DNA from: Janthinobacterium tructae
Lineage (GTDB): Bacteria > Pseudomonadota > Gammaproteobacteria > Burkholderiales > Burkholderiaceae_D
Length of the DNA stretch: 64,000 nucleotides
Reading direction: 5' to 3'
NCBI RefSeq assembly: GCF_006517255.1
Contig: NZ_CP041185.1
Location: 3,720,001-3,784,000 of the forward strand
In this document: piece after piece, positions 18,068 to 27,547 of the stretch
Layout: every line of letters begins with the position of its first letter
How positions within the stretch are numbered: the stretch's first letter is position 1
Notes under the pieces: model-generated
Databases searched by the model: none
What the model saw: only the letters and a program-made list of their open reading frames with translations
Told to the model about the DNA's origin: nothing
Translations under genes and position numbers: made by a program

Positions 18068-19099
18068 TCACGCGCCCAGCCACAGGGCGCTGTCGGACGG
18101 CAGCACGAAGGACACGGCCGTGCCTTCGCGCCAGGTGGCGCCACCGGCCGCGCAAATACCCTTGACCTGGCCCAGCGGCGTTTGCAGCAGGTACTCGACG
18201 GTGTCGCCGAGGAAGCCGCGTGCCAGCACAGTGCCCGGGTATTGACCCGCTGCGTCGTCGGCCGCGCAGACGCGCACCTTGTCCGGACGCCAGCCCAGCA
18301 CCGTGGTGCCGGCAGCGACGGGGGAGGTGTAAGGCAGGCTGGCGCCCGCGTGGCGCAGCGCGCCGTCGCGGTAGTCGAACAGGTTTTCAAAACCCATGAA
18401 GTTGGCGACGAAACGCGTCGACGGCGTATTGAAGACGGCTTCCGGCGTGGCCAGCTGCTCGATGCGCCCGCCGTTCATGACGACGATGCGGTCGGATAGC
18501 GCCAGCGCTTCTTCCTGGTCATGCGTCACGTACAGCATGGTGATGCCCAGTTCGCGCTGGATGCGGCGCAGCTCGGCGCGCATCTGCACGCGCAGCTTGG
18601 CGTCCAGGTTCGACAGCGGTTCGTCGAGTAGCAGCAGGGCCGGTTCGACGACGATGGCGCGCGCCAGCGCCACGCGCTGCTGCTGGCCGCCGGACATCTG
18701 CGCCGGCAAGCGCGTTTCAAAGCCCGTCAGGCCGACGGCGGCGATCACCGCTTCCACTTTCGTTTTCAGCAGGGCCGGCGCGACCTTGCGCAGGCGCAAA
18801 CCGAAGGCGATGTTGTCGTATACATTCAGGTGCGGGAACAGCGCGTACGACTGGAAGACCATGCCGATATTGCGCTTGTTCGGCGCCAGCTTGCCGATCT
18901 CGCGGCCATCGAGCACGATGCGGCCCGACTGCAGCGGCATCAGGCCGGCGATGGCGCGCATGGTGGTGGTCTTGCCGCAGCCGCTGGGGCCCAGCAGGGA
19001 AATCAGTTCGCCCTGCTCGACGTGCAAGTCCAGGTCTTTCACGGACGTCGTGTTCTTGGCGTAGCCGAGGTTCAGCTTGTGCAGTTCCAGATAACTCAT
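18068..19099 (-). CDS. ABC transporter ATP-binding protein (spermidine/putrescine-type class, probably nucleoside import)
   Basis: This 343-residue ATPase has Walker A LLGPSGCGKTTTMRAIAG, Q-loop GMVFQSYALFPHLNVYDNI, signature MSGGQQQRVALARAI and Walker B ALLLLDEPLSNLD, followed by a C-terminal TOBE region. The class resembles PotA/FbpC-type importers. It sits between the permease genes and the nucleoside hydrolase gene with small gaps (13 and 7 bp), so it energises the same importer. Confidence 0.95.
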   Translation of the reverse strand: MSYLELHKLNLGYAKNTTSVKDLDLHVEQGELISLLGPSGCGKTTTMRAIAGLMPLQSGRIVLDGREIGKLAPNKRNIGMVFQSYALFPHLNVYDNIAFGLRLRKVAPALLKTKVEAVIAAVGLTGFETRLPAQMSGGQQQRVALARAIVVEPALLLLDEPLSNLDAKLRVQMRAELRRIQRELGITMLYVTHDQEEALALSDRIVVMNGGRIEQLATPEAVFNTPSTRFVANFMGFENLFDYRDGALRHAGASLPYTSPVAAGTTVLGWRPDKVRVCAADDAAGQYPGTVLARGFLGDTVEYLLQTPLGQVKGICAAGGATWREGTAVSFVLPSDSALWLGA

Positions 19100-19112
19100 C
19101 GTGTGTTGCCTC

Positions 19113-19892
19113 TTACATGTATTTAGAAATGCCCAGCACCTTCTCGGTCACCATCACGAAGGCCATGGTGAACAAGACCAGCAAGGTCGACAGGGCAGCG
19201 ATCGACGGGTCGAAGCTGTTTTCCATATGCCCCAGCATCTCGATGGGCAAGGTGCTGATGCCCGGTCCCGTCAGGAACAGCGAGACGGGCACCTGGTTGA
19301 ACGAGGTGACGAAGGCGAGGAAGAAGGCGGCGATCACGGCGTTGCGGATATTCGGCAGCACGATCATGAAGAAGGCGCGCAGGCGCGAGGCGCCCAGCGT
19401 TATGGCGGCATCCTCGATATCCACGCGCAGATTGACCAGGCTGGCGTACACCACGCGCACCGAGTACGGAATCAACAGCGCAATGTGACCGATCAAGAGG
19501 CCCACATACACGGGCGCGTTGATGGTCAGCACCAGATGGTGCAGCAAGCCCAGGCCGACGAGGATGGCGGGAATGATCAGCGGCGACGTCAGGATCTGTC
19601 GGATAACGCCGATGCCCGGTGGCGGCATGCGCGAAAACGCATACGCGACGGGAATGCCCAGCAGCAGCGCGATGACGGTGGCGATCAGGCCGATTTCCAG
19701 GCTGGTCTGGAAGGCGCGGCGGAACTCGGGCGCCGCCCACACTTCCAGAATCCAGCGCAGCGAGTACGACTCGGGCGGGAAGGCCAGCGTTTCACCGCCG
19801 GAAAAACCGGCCAGCACGACGATGGCGAAAGGCCCCAGCAGGAACAAAAACACCAGCCACAGGACGGCGCGCGAAAACAGGCTTTCTTTCAT
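19113..19892 (-). CDS. ABC transporter permease, PotC-like
   Basis: This 259-residue inner-membrane protein has about six hydrophobic segments. The coupling-loop motif EDAAITLGASRLRAFFMIVL contacts the ATPase. The N-terminus SLFSRAVLWLVFLFLLGPFA is the first membrane segment. Its start overlaps the stop of the other permease by 4 bp, as is usual for PotB/PotC-type pairs. Confidence 0.94.
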   Translation of the reverse strand: MKESLFSRAVLWLVFLFLLGPFAIVVLAGFSGGETLAFPPESYSLRWILEVWAAPEFRRAFQTSLEIGLIATVIALLLGIPVAYAFSRMPPPGIGVIRQILTSPLIIPAILVGLGLLHHLVLTINAPVYVGLLIGHIALLIPYSVRVVYASLVNLRVDIEDAAITLGASRLRAFFMIVLPNIRNAVIAAFFLAFVTSFNQVPVSLFLTGPGISTLPIEMLGHMENSFDPSIAALSTLLVLFTMAFVMVTEKVLGISKYM

Positions 19893-20728
19893 ACGGAGCT
19901 CCGGCTCGAGGAAATACGTTTAAGGCCGGCATTCACCAGCAGGGTCATGCAGACGAGGATGACGGCGATCACATTCGCGGCACCGAAATCGCTCTCCACG
20001 CTGACCTTCTGGTACAGCAGCGTTTCCAGCATCAGCACCTTGGTGCCGCCCAGGAGGGCCGGCGTCACATAGGCCGTCACGCAGCCCGTAAACACCAGCG
20101 TGCCGCCAACGACCAGGCCTTCCTGCGTCAGCGGCAGGGTGACCTTGCAAAACACTTGCCAGGGATTGGCGCCCAGGGTGGCGGCAGCCGGTTCCACGTC
20201 GCGCGGCAGGTTTTCCAGCGCACCGGCCAGCGACATCAGCATCAGCGGCAGCAGCAGTTGCAGCAGGCCGACAAACACGGCGAACTCGCTGAACAGCAAA
20301 CGCAGGGGCTCGTCCGTGAAACCCATGTTGACCAGCGCCGCGTTGAGGGCGCCATTGCGCCCCAGCAAGACGATCCAGGCATAGGTACGCGCAATCGGCG
20401 AGACCATCAGCGGCAGAATCATCATGCCCACCACCAGCCCGCGCCACTTCGGCGACACGCGCGCCACGGCTTGCGCGGCAGGGTAGCCGAGGAGGATGGC
20501 CGCCAGGGTCACCAGCGCGGCGATGCGCAGGGTGCGCCAGAAGATGGTGCGGTTGAATTCCTGCGAGAAGAAGTCAATGAAACGATCGACGCCCCACTGC
20601 ATGCCGTCGCCGACGCGGAAGGCGTCGACCAGCAAGGCCAGCACGGGCAGCAGGAAGCAGACGACGATAAAGATCAGCGCCGGCAGGACCAGCAGCAGTC
20701 CCAGACGCTTTTTTGGATCAGCAAACAT
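19889..20728 (-). CDS. ABC transporter permease, PotB-like
   Basis: This 279-residue inner-membrane protein has six predicted membrane spans. The first is LLLVLPALIFIVVCFLLPVL, and the EAA-type coupling loop is PAAATLGANPWQVFCKVTLP. It pairs with the downstream permease through a 4-bp overlap. The gene follows the binding-protein gene after 21 bp. Confidence 0.94.
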   Translation of the reverse strand: MFADPKKRLGLLLVLPALIFIVVCFLLPVLALLVDAFRVGDGMQWGVDRFIDFFSQEFNRTIFWRTLRIAALVTLAAILLGYPAAQAVARVSPKWRGLVVGMMILPLMVSPIARTYAWIVLLGRNGALNAALVNMGFTDEPLRLLFSEFAVFVGLLQLLLPLMLMSLAGALENLPRDVEPAAATLGANPWQVFCKVTLPLTQEGLVVGGTLVFTGCVTAYVTPALLGGTKVLMLETLLYQKVSVESDFGAANVIAVILVCMTLLVNAGLKRISSSRSSV

Positions 20729-20749
20729 GGTGTTTTCTCCTCGTCACCA

Positions 20750-21772
20750 CTATTTGCTCATGGCCTTGTTCCACTGCGTCATCCAGTTGCTGCGCTGCTT
20801 GAGGATGGTTTCAGGTTTGACGAACTTCAGCGAACTGATTTGATCGGCGCCATAGGTATTGAATTGCGCGGCGGCCACCGACAGGCGCACGTCCTTGTTG
20901 ACGGGCGAGTCGACCAGATTGGTCGCCAGCTGCGTCTGCACTTCCTTGGACAGCCAGAAATCCATCAGCTGGTAGGCCAGGTCCGCATTCTTCGAACCGG
21001 CCACGATGCCCATCACGTTCATGCCGGCCGCCTGGCCTTCGGCCGGGATGCTCCACTTCAGGGGCAGGCCCGTCTTGAGCATTTGCGACCAGGTAAAGCG
21101 CGCCACGGGCGCGGCCCAGATCTCATCCTGGGCGAACAATGCCGCCAGTTGCGCGCTGTTTTTCGAGAACGTGACGACGTTGCCCTTCATGCCGACGATC
21201 TTGGCAAAACCGGTGGCGTAGTCATCCGTCTTGCCGCCCCAGGCCGCATCGGCCATTCGCAGCATCAGCGGGCCCTGCGTGGTGCTCACGTCGGGGAAGG
21301 CCACGCGGCCTTTCAGTTCGGGGCGCCACAGGTCCTTCCACGACGTCAGCGGGGCGATCTTGTCGCTGCGGTACACCAGGCCCACCGAGTACAGGGTGTA
21401 GCCGACGGCGTAGTTGCCGCCGATGGGGTTTTTCGCCACGTCGTACAGGGCTTTGTAATTGCTCAGTTTGGCGTAATCCATGGGCTGGATGACACCCTTT
21501 TGCGCCGCTTCCAGCATGCCGGAATCGGACAGCAGCACCAGGTCGATTACCGGATTCTTGGCGTGCACCACCAGCTTGGCGATGCGGTCCGCGTTATTCC
21601 CCGTTTCCACCTTGATATCGCACCCGCATTTGGCCTTGAACGGCTCGTACACATACTTCATGAACAAGGGCTGGGCAATCGGATAGGCCGAAATGACCAG
21701 CTCGCGTTTTTCCGCGTGGGCGGCGTTGGCCAGCAAGCCTAGGCTCAACGCCAACATGAGGTGCTTTTTCAA
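20750..21772 (-). CDS. ABC transporter periplasmic solute-binding protein (family 1 type)
   Basis: This 340-residue protein has a clear signal peptide (MKKHLMLALSLGLLANAAHA). The mature protein has the family 1 bilobal pattern: LVISAYPIAQPLFMKYVYEP, then YTLYSVGLVYRSDKIAPLTS, WKDLWRPELKGRVAFPDVST and GMNVMGIVAGSKNADLAYQL. It resembles the polyamine/iron/opine binding-protein group, but the neighbouring nucleoside hydrolase and deaminase genes point to a nucleoside ligand. That assignment is from context, not from binding residues. Confidence 0.9.
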   Translation of the reverse strand: MKKHLMLALSLGLLANAAHAEKRELVISAYPIAQPLFMKYVYEPFKAKCGCDIKVETGNNADRIAKLVVHAKNPVIDLVLLSDSGMLEAAQKGVIQPMDYAKLSNYKALYDVAKNPIGGNYAVGYTLYSVGLVYRSDKIAPLTSWKDLWRPELKGRVAFPDVSTTQGPLMLRMADAAWGGKTDDYATGFAKIVGMKGNVVTFSKNSAQLAALFAQDEIWAAPVARFTWSQMLKTGLPLKWSIPAEGQAAGMNVMGIVAGSKNADLAYQLMDFWLSKEVQTQLATNLVDSPVNKDVRLSVAAAQFNTYGADQISSLKFVKPETILKQRSNWMTQWNKAMSK

Positions 21773-21829
21773 GATGCTTCCTTTCAGGGGACGGCGCTGC
21801 GGGACAGCGCCTGTAAAGATGAATCAGAC

Positions 21830-22954
21830 TCAGAAATAATGTCGCATGCCGACGATCAGGACACTTTGCGTCTTGCCTGCCGAGGCGCCAAAGCCGAACA
21901 CGCGGGCGAACGTCGCATCGCCGGCCGCTTTCTGGTAGCTCCAGGTGATGGCGACATCGGTGCGCTTGGACAGGAAGTAATCGGCCTGGAAGTTGACCTG
22001 ATGCCATTTCGGCGTCTTGTTGATCACGTCATATTTTCCGGTAGTAAAGAAATACGACGCACCCAGGTTCAGCGCTTCCGTCAGCTTGTGGTTCACGTTC
22101 AGATCCACGTTTTGCAGGGTCAGATTGCTTTGGTCCAGGTAGTGGTAGCGCACGTTGGTGTACAGCGCGCCAAACTTGGTCCTGCCCACATTATAAAAGC
22201 CTCCCGTGCCGGCGATGGCCTGGCTGTCCACGCCTGCGCCCTTGACGGCGCTCTTGTTGAAGATCAACAGCGAGCTGCCATAGTCGTTGCCGATGGCGCC
22301 ATTCGGCGCATCGGGGCTGTTCGGGTGGTCCATCCTGGTGTAGGCGACAGCCCAGCTGAAGGCATCGACCTTATAGCCGGCGCCCATGCTGTAGACGCGG
22401 TTGCGGTTGGAGTCTGCCGGGTTCTCGCTGAAACCGTACAAACCCGTGAACGACAGGTTGCTGATGTTCGGGCTGACATACTTGACGGCATTTTGCACGC
22501 GCAAGTTGTTGTAGCCATTGTCGTTGTCGCCGATGTGCACGCCGTTACTGGCGATGACCACCGGGCCCAGCAGGTCCTTGACGGCTTCATACTGGCGGCC
22601 CAGGGTCAGGGTGCCCTTGTCATTGCTCGACAGGCCCACGTACGACTGGCGGCCGAACAAACGGCCGCTCTGCGACGCCGTACCCGTCATCACATTAAAA
22701 CCGTTTTCCAGCACGAAGACGGCCTTGGTGCCGTCGCCCAGGTCTTCCTGGCCGCGGAAGCCGATGCGGGGATTCTGATTCGTGCCGCTCAGCGCATGCG
22801 TGCGGCTGCCGTTACCCTCATCCGACACATGGCCGATACCGGCCGACAGCAAGCCATACACTTGCACGCTGCTTTGCGCCTGCGCCGCGCCCTGCGCCGC
22901 CAGCAAGCCACCCACCACCATCGTTCCCGTCATCCATTTGTTCATCGCCGCCAC
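21830..22954 (-). CDS. Gram-negative porin (general diffusion type)
   Basis: This 374-residue outer-membrane protein of the betaproteobacterial porin family (Gram-negative porin 4 type) has a signal peptide ending AAQGAAQAQ. The mature start is SSVQVYGLLSAGIGH. The L3-type region TLTLGRQYEAVKDLLGPVV, many alternating aromatic strands, and the C-terminal VLIVGMRHYF ending in Phe (the barrel insertion signal) are visible. It is the first gene of the nucleoside operon, 57 bp before the binding-protein gene, so it may serve substrate entry across the outer membrane. Confidence 0.93.
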   Translation of the reverse strand: MAAMNKWMTGTMVVGGLLAAQGAAQAQSSVQVYGLLSAGIGHVSDEGNGSRTHALSGTNQNPRIGFRGQEDLGDGTKAVFVLENGFNVMTGTASQSGRLFGRQSYVGLSSNDKGTLTLGRQYEAVKDLLGPVVIASNGVHIGDNDNGYNNLRVQNAVKYVSPNISNLSFTGLYGFSENPADSNRNRVYSMGAGYKVDAFSWAVAYTRMDHPNSPDAPNGAIGNDYGSSLLIFNKSAVKGAGVDSQAIAGTGGFYNVGRTKFGALYTNVRYHYLDQSNLTLQNVDLNVNHKLTEALNLGASYFFTTGKYDVINKTPKWHQVNFQADYFLSKRTDVAITWSYQKAAGDATFARVFGFGASAGKTQSVLIVGMRHYF

Positions 22955-23128
22955 CCTAAAAAGAATACACCCTGAGTTTTTTGGAATTATTGTATTGATG
23001 CGTCCCTTGCCTGACGCGCCGCCGCACGTGCCGGCGCCGCATTCCAGGCGCTTCTCCTGAAAATTGTTGCTTTCGAGACAAGTAAAGACCAGTCCAGAAT
23101 ATGGTAAATTGCGGGATAAGAAAATTTG

Positions 23129-23142
23129 TTTATTTTTATAAA
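23129..23142. promoter_or_regulatory. AT-rich dyad in the porin/LysR gap
   Basis: TTTAT-tttt-ATAAA lies 30 bp upstream of the LysR gene, within an unusually AT-rich stretch (about 23,120-23,165) between the divergent porin and LysR genes. It is a plausible LysR-type binding region. The arms are short, so confidence is low. Confidence 0.3.
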
Positions 23143-23171
23143 TCCATTACTTTTTCTAATAAGCAACGCCC

Positions 23172-24089
23172 ATGCATGAACTGAGCAAGAAGATTTCCTT
23201 ACGACATTTGCAAGCGTTTGCCACGCTAGCCCGGGTAAACAGCTTCAGCAAGGCTGCACAGGAATTGTGCGTGACCCAGCCGGCCCTCAGCGCCTCGATC
23301 AAGCTGCTGGAAAATCAGCTGGGAAAAAAGTTGTTTAACCGCACAACCCACCAGCTGGAACTGACGCGCGAAGGCAAGCTGGCGCTCGATTACGCCACGC
23401 ATTTATTGAATACGGCGAGCAACACTTTTGCCGATATCCAGCGCGCCATCGGCAGCGGCCGCCACCGCATCCGCATCGGCGCGATCCCGTCGGCCATGGC
23501 GATGACGGCCGTGGTGGTGGCGCGCTACAGCGAGCGGCATGGCGATGAAGTGGAAATCGTCCTGTCGGACATGCCCAACGATGGCTTGCTGCATGCGCTG
23601 CATTCGGGCCAGCTGGACTTTTGCGTGGGTATCGAGGTGCCCGGTTCCGTCTCGCTGGAAAGCGTGGGCCTGTTCGAAGACGAGCTGGTGCTGGTGACGG
23701 CGGGACGCCATGCGCTGGCGCCGCTCAAGGAAGTGCGCTGGGAACAACTGGCGGGGCAGGAAATCGTCGTGTTTACCAAGGGCAGCATCTGGGAATTCGC
23801 CTCCAGCGCGCTGCGCCAGCATGGCTTGAGCCCGTCGAGCCTGTACCAGATGATCCACAGCGAATCGCTGTATGGCGTGGTGCGCGCCGGCATCGCCGTC
23901 GGCATCATGCCCAGCCTGTACACGACTTTTCTCAACGACGAGGATCTGCACGTGGCGCCGCTGCGCCAGCCCACCTGCAAGCGCAAGATCGCCTTGATGC
24001 GGCGCAATGAAATCAGCCGCAACCACCATGTGGACGACTGTTTTTCAGCGTTGCGGCAGGATCTGCAACAGGTCGACCAATGGTTTTAA
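23172..24089 (+). CDS. LysR-family transcriptional regulator of the nucleoside operon
   Basis: This 305-residue regulator has an N-terminal winged helix: LRHLQAFATLARVNSFSKAA, QELCVTQPALSASIKLLENQ, LGKKLFNRTTHQLELTREG. The C-terminal effector domain starts near IRIGAIPSAMAMTAVVVARY and includes GQLDFCVGIEVPG. It is divergent from the porin gene that heads the nucleoside operon, 217 bp apart, and most likely controls that operon in response to a purine or nucleoside. The inducer is not evident from sequence. Confidence 0.92.
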   Translation: MHELSKKISLRHLQAFATLARVNSFSKAAQELCVTQPALSASIKLLENQLGKKLFNRTTHQLELTREGKLALDYATHLLNTASNTFADIQRAIGSGRHRIRIGAIPSAMAMTAVVVARYSERHGDEVEIVLSDMPNDGLLHALHSGQLDFCVGIEVPGSVSLESVGLFEDELVLVTAGRHALAPLKEVRWEQLAGQEIVVFTKGSIWEFASSALRQHGLSPSSLYQMIHSESLYGVVRAGIAVGIMPSLYTTFLNDEDLHVAPLRQPTCKRKIALMRRNEISRNHHVDDCFSALRQDLQQVDQWF

Positions 24090-24103
24090 GTTAAACCAAG
24101 GGC

Positions 24104-24883
24104 TTAGGCGGGTGCCTTCAGCAAATTCGCCAAAGCAACATACTGCTCCAGCCCCACGGTTTCCGGGCGCTTGGTCGGATCGATGCCGGCCGCCTTGATC
24201 TGCTCTTCCGTAAACATCCCGGCCAGGCAGTTGCGGATCACCTTGCGGCGCTGCGAGAAGGCCTTCATGACGACCGCTTCCAGGGTCGCCTGGTCGCACG
24301 CCAGGCGCTCGGCCACGGGGATCATGCGCACGATGGCCGATTCCACCTTCGGCGGCGGATCAAAGGCCGTCGGCGGCACGATGAACATCAAGGTCATGTC
24401 GTAGCGCCATTGCAGCATCACGGACAGGCGGCCAAACGCCTTGCTGCCAGGCTCGGCCACCATGCGTTCGACGACTTCCTTTTGCAGCATGAAATGCTGG
24501 TCTTTCACCAGCGGTGCGAAGTCCGCCAGGTGGAACAGCAGTGGACTGGAAATGTTGTACGGCAAGTTGCCCACGATGCGCAACTTCTGGCCGGCCGGCA
24601 CGGGAATTTGCGCAAAATCGAATTTCAGCGCGTCGCCCGAGTGGATCGTCAGCTTGGCCGGATTGAAGGTCTTCTCCAGGCGCACGATCAGGTCGCGGTC
24701 CAGTTCCACCACATGCATGTGCTTCAGGTGGCGCAGCAACTGCTCCGTCATGGCGCCCAGGCCGGGGCCGATCTCGACCATGGCGTCGTCCGGCTGCGGC
24801 GCGATGGCGGCCGTGATGTCGTCGAGGACGAAGCGGTCGTGCAGGAAGTTCTGGCCAAAGCGTTTGCGGGCAACGTGTTTCAT
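24104..24883 (-). CDS. rsmA: 16S rRNA dimethyladenosine transferase RsmA (KsgA)
   Basis: This 259-residue S-adenosylmethionine enzyme dimethylates A1518 and A1519 of 16S rRNA. It starts [20 protein letters not shown], with the family RFGQNFL motif. The SAM-binding loop is [20 protein letters not shown], and the catalytic motif IV is [20 protein letters not shown]. The C-terminal domain carries [17 protein letters not shown]. It follows pdxA in the conserved surA-pdxA-rsmA order and converges with the LysR gene. Confidence 0.97.
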   Translation of the reverse strand: MKHVARKRFGQNFLHDRFVLDDITAAIAPQPDDAMVEIGPGLGAMTEQLLRHLKHMHVVELDRDLIVRLEKTFNPAKLTIHSGDALKFDFAQIPVPAGQKLRIVGNLPYNISSPLLFHLADFAPLVKDQHFMLQKEVVERMVAEPGSKAFGRLSVMLQWRYDMTLMFIVPPTAFDPPPKVESAIVRMIPVAERLACDQATLEAVVMKAFSQRRKVIRNCLAGMFTEEQIKAAGIDPTKRPETVGLEQYVALANLLKAPA

Positions 24884-24945
24884 AATGTGTTTTCTATCAA
24901 TGCGGTAAAGCCGGCACAGGCCGGCGGGATCGTTGAGCAGGCAGC

Positions 24946-24979
24946 GTCGGGTTACGCCTTGCGGCTAACCCGACCTACG
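24946..24979. repeat. Dispersed palindromic (REP-like) element, copy 2
   Basis: GTCGGGTTA and its complement TAACCCGAC flank 11 bp, followed by CTACG as in copy 1. This copy carries G/C in place of A/T at one arm position relative to copies 1 and 3, matched in both arms, so the stem is conserved by compensatory change. Its CTA supplies the stop codon of pdxA on the minus strand. Confidence 0.75.
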
Positions 24980-26030
24980 CTCTGGTCGGAGTGCTGGCGC
25001 GCAGCATGTCGAGCGCCGTTTGCAGCGCTTGCTCCATGCTGTGGCAATCGGCCAGCCCCAGCCCTTGCGCGGCCAGGTCCAGCGCCGTGCCATGGTCGAC
25101 CGAGGTGCGGATCAGCGGCAAGCCCAGCGTGATATTGATGCCGCGCCCGAAAGTCGCGTATTTCAGCACGGGCAAGCCCTGGTCGTGGTACATGGCCAGC
25201 ACGCAATCGGCGTCGGCCAGGTATTTGTGCTGGAACAGGGTATCGGCCGGGTACGGTCCGCGCGCATCGATGCCGCGCGCTTGCGCCGCGGCAATCGCCG
25301 GGGCGATCACATCGATTTCCTCGCGTCCCAGGTAACCGCCCTCGCCCGCATGCGGGTTCAGGCCGGTCACCAGGATACGCGGCGTGGCAATGCCGAATTT
25401 CTGTTGCAAGTCCGCCTGAATGATATCGAAGGTGACGGCCAGGCTGTCCAGGGTGATGGCGGCGGACACGTCCTTCAAGGGCAAATGCGTGGTGGCCAGC
25501 GCCACGCGCAGGGTCGGTTCGCCATGGCCCGGTTCGCCGGCCAGCATCATCACCACTTGCGGTGTGTTGGTTTTTTCTGCCAGGTATTCCGTGTGACCGC
25601 TAAACGCCACGCCGGCGTCGTTGATCGTGCTCTTTTGCAAGGGCGCCGTGACCATGGCGCCAAACCAGCCGGCGGCGACACCTTCCACGGCCGCGTCCAG
25701 GGTCGCCAGCACGGAGCGCCCGTTTTCCTTGTCGAGTACGCCAGGAATGACATTGTTGACAGTCGGGATATCGATCACGGCCAGGCGGCCGGGGCCGAAA
25801 TGCGGCAGGCCGTTGTTGCGCACGGCTTGCAGCGACAGCGCCGCCAGGCGGATCTCCGGATCGATCAGGCTGGCCGTCAGCGCCAGGAAGGCGGCGTCAC
25901 CCAGCAGGATGCAGTTGACTTCATTGCGCATGGCCCAGGCCGCGCGTATGGAGATTTCCGGGCCGACACCGGCCGGTTCGCCACAGGTAATGGCGATGGC
26001 CGGGCGGCGTGATACAGGCAAGTTACTCAT
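24975..26030 (-). CDS. pdxA: 4-hydroxythreonine-4-phosphate dehydrogenase
   Basis: This 351-residue NAD-dependent enzyme of pyridoxal phosphate synthesis starts [20 protein letters not shown], and the GEPAGVGPE motif marks the family N-terminus. Metal-ligand and substrate segments include [50 protein letters not shown] and [20 protein letters not shown]. The ATG at 26030 is chosen over upstream in-frame codons because it lies 19 bp after the surA stop. The C-terminus is somewhat longer than in E. coli, and its stop codon comes from the edge of a palindromic repeat, so the end may have been altered by repeat insertion. Confidence 0.95.
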   Translation of the reverse strand: MSNLPVSRRPAIAITCGEPAGVGPEISIRAAWAMRNEVNCILLGDAAFLALTASLIDPEIRLAALSLQAVRNNGLPHFGPGRLAVIDIPTVNNVIPGVLDKENGRSVLATLDAAVEGVAAGWFGAMVTAPLQKSTINDAGVAFSGHTEYLAEKTNTPQVVMMLAGEPGHGEPTLRVALATTHLPLKDVSAAITLDSLAVTFDIIQADLQQKFGIATPRILVTGLNPHAGEGGYLGREEIDVIAPAIAAAQARGIDARGPYPADTLFQHKYLADADCVLAMYHDQGLPVLKYATFGRGINITLGLPLIRTSVDHGTALDLAAQGLGLADCHSMEQALQTALDMLRASTPTRA

Positions 26031-26049
26031 GCGCAAATAGTCGGCAGCA

Positions 26050-27477
26050 TTACTGGTCGTCCGCGCGGAATTCGACGTAGGCACGGTCGCGTACTTCGCG
26101 CGCCCAGTTTTCCGTCGCTTCTTCCAGTTTGCGTTCGCGCAAGGCGTTACGTGCGGCGCTGCGCTGCTTCTCTTTCGAGACGTCGTCGCTCTTGCGTTCC
26201 AGCACTTCGATCAGGTGGAAGCCAAAGCTCGATTCGATCGGCTCGCTCACTTGGCCCGGTTTCAGTGCATTCATCGCCGTTTCAAATTCCGGCACGGTGT
26301 CGCCTGGATACAGCCAGCCCAGGTCGCCTCCCTTGGCGGCCGAACCGTCGTTCGAGAACAAGCGGGCCAGGTCTTCGAACTTGGCCGCCTTGTTATCGAG
26401 ACGCTCTTTCAATTCCGACAATTTGCGCTTGGCTTCGGCAGCCGACAGGGTCGGTGTAATTTTCAGCAAGATATGGCGCGCATGCGTCTGCTGCACGGCA
26501 GCGACAGCTTGTGCTTCGGCCGCGCTGCGGCGGTCCACCAGCTTCAGGATGTGGAAACCGGTATTGCTCTTGATGATGGGCGTGATCTGGCCCGGCTTCA
26601 ACTTCAGCAACTGTTCCGTGAACAAAGGCGGCAAACGGTCGCTATTGCGCCAGCCGATATCGCCGCCGCTCAGCGCATCGCTGGCGTCGGAATAGGTGGC
26701 GGCCATCTTGGCAAAATCGCCGCCCGTACGCAACTGGCGGCTGACTTCTTCGGCGCGCGCGCGGCGCGCGGCGATCTGTTCAGGGCTGGAGTTTTCCGGA
26801 ATGCGCACGAGAATCTGCGCCAGGTTCAGCTCCACCTGTTCGCTGGCCGCCGCTTTTTCCGCTTCCAGGAAGTTATCCACTTCGGAATCGGAAATCTGGA
26901 TCTTGGCGTCGACTTCATGCTCGCGCAAGCGCTGCATGATGATTTCATCGCGGATTTCTTCGCGGAAAGTCGCAAACGGCGTGCCTTCTTTTTCCATCTG
27001 GTTGCGCAGTTCTTGCACCGTCATCTTTTGCTGTTCAGCAATACGGCCAATCGCGCGGTCCAGGGTCAGGTCATCCACGCGCACGCCCATTTCCTTGGCC
27101 AGCTGCATTTGTGCGCGCTCAACGATCATACGTTCCAGCAATTGGCGACGCAGGTCGGCCGGATCGGGCACGGGAATATTCTGTGCCTTCATGCGTTGCT
27201 CGACGCTCTTGATGCGGGCCGCCACTTCATTGCGCGTAATCACATCGTCATTGACGACGACGGCGATGGAGTCGATGCTCTGGCCACTGCTCGAGGCCGG
27301 TGGGGTAAAGCCCTTGACCGGTGCTGGGGCAGCGGCAGCGGGCTTGCTCGCAGGCGCAGGCGCAGCCTGTTGCGCCCAGACACTACTGGTCGTGGCGCCG
27401 GAAATGGCGCACAACAAAACCGTTGCAATTTTGAGTTGGTGCATACTGGCATTACGCATAATGTGTAGAGCGCTCAT
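26050..27477 (-). CDS. surA: Periplasmic chaperone and peptidyl-prolyl isomerase SurA
   Basis: This protein of about 475 residues assists outer-membrane protein folding. After a signal region ([20 protein letters not shown]) and an Ala/Pro-rich stretch comes the SurA N-domain: [20 protein letters not shown], then [19 protein letters not shown]. Two parvulin domains follow, at about residues 210-315 and 330-430 ([16 protein letters not shown] and [17 protein letters not shown]). Internal ATGs at 27459 and 27444 are alternative starts; none has a clear ribosome-binding site. It lies downstream of lptD and upstream of pdxA in the conserved order, and LptD is a SurA client. Confidence 0.95.
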   Translation of the reverse strand: MSALHIMRNASMHQLKIATVLLCAISGATTSSVWAQQAAPAPASKPAAAAPAPVKGFTPPASSSGQSIDSIAVVVNDDVITRNEVAARIKSVEQRMKAQNIPVPDPADLRRQLLERMIVERAQMQLAKEMGVRVDDLTLDRAIGRIAEQQKMTVQELRNQMEKEGTPFATFREEIRDEIIMQRLREHEVDAKIQISDSEVDNFLEAEKAAASEQVELNLAQILVRIPENSSPEQIAARRARAEEVSRQLRTGGDFAKMAATYSDASDALSGGDIGWRNSDRLPPLFTEQLLKLKPGQITPIIKSNTGFHILKLVDRRSAAEAQAVAAVQQTHARHILLKITPTLSAAEAKRKLSELKERLDNKAAKFEDLARLFSNDGSAAKGGDLGWLYPGDTVPEFETAMNALKPGQVSEPIESSFGFHLIEVLERKSDDVSKEKQRSAARNALRERKLEEATENWAREVRDRAYVEFRADDQ

Positions 27478-27547
27478 GAGTTCAGGTGAATAAAAAAACC
27501 GGTTTGTGCCAGCGCCGGGGACACCAGCGACGGCAACGGTGCCTATC

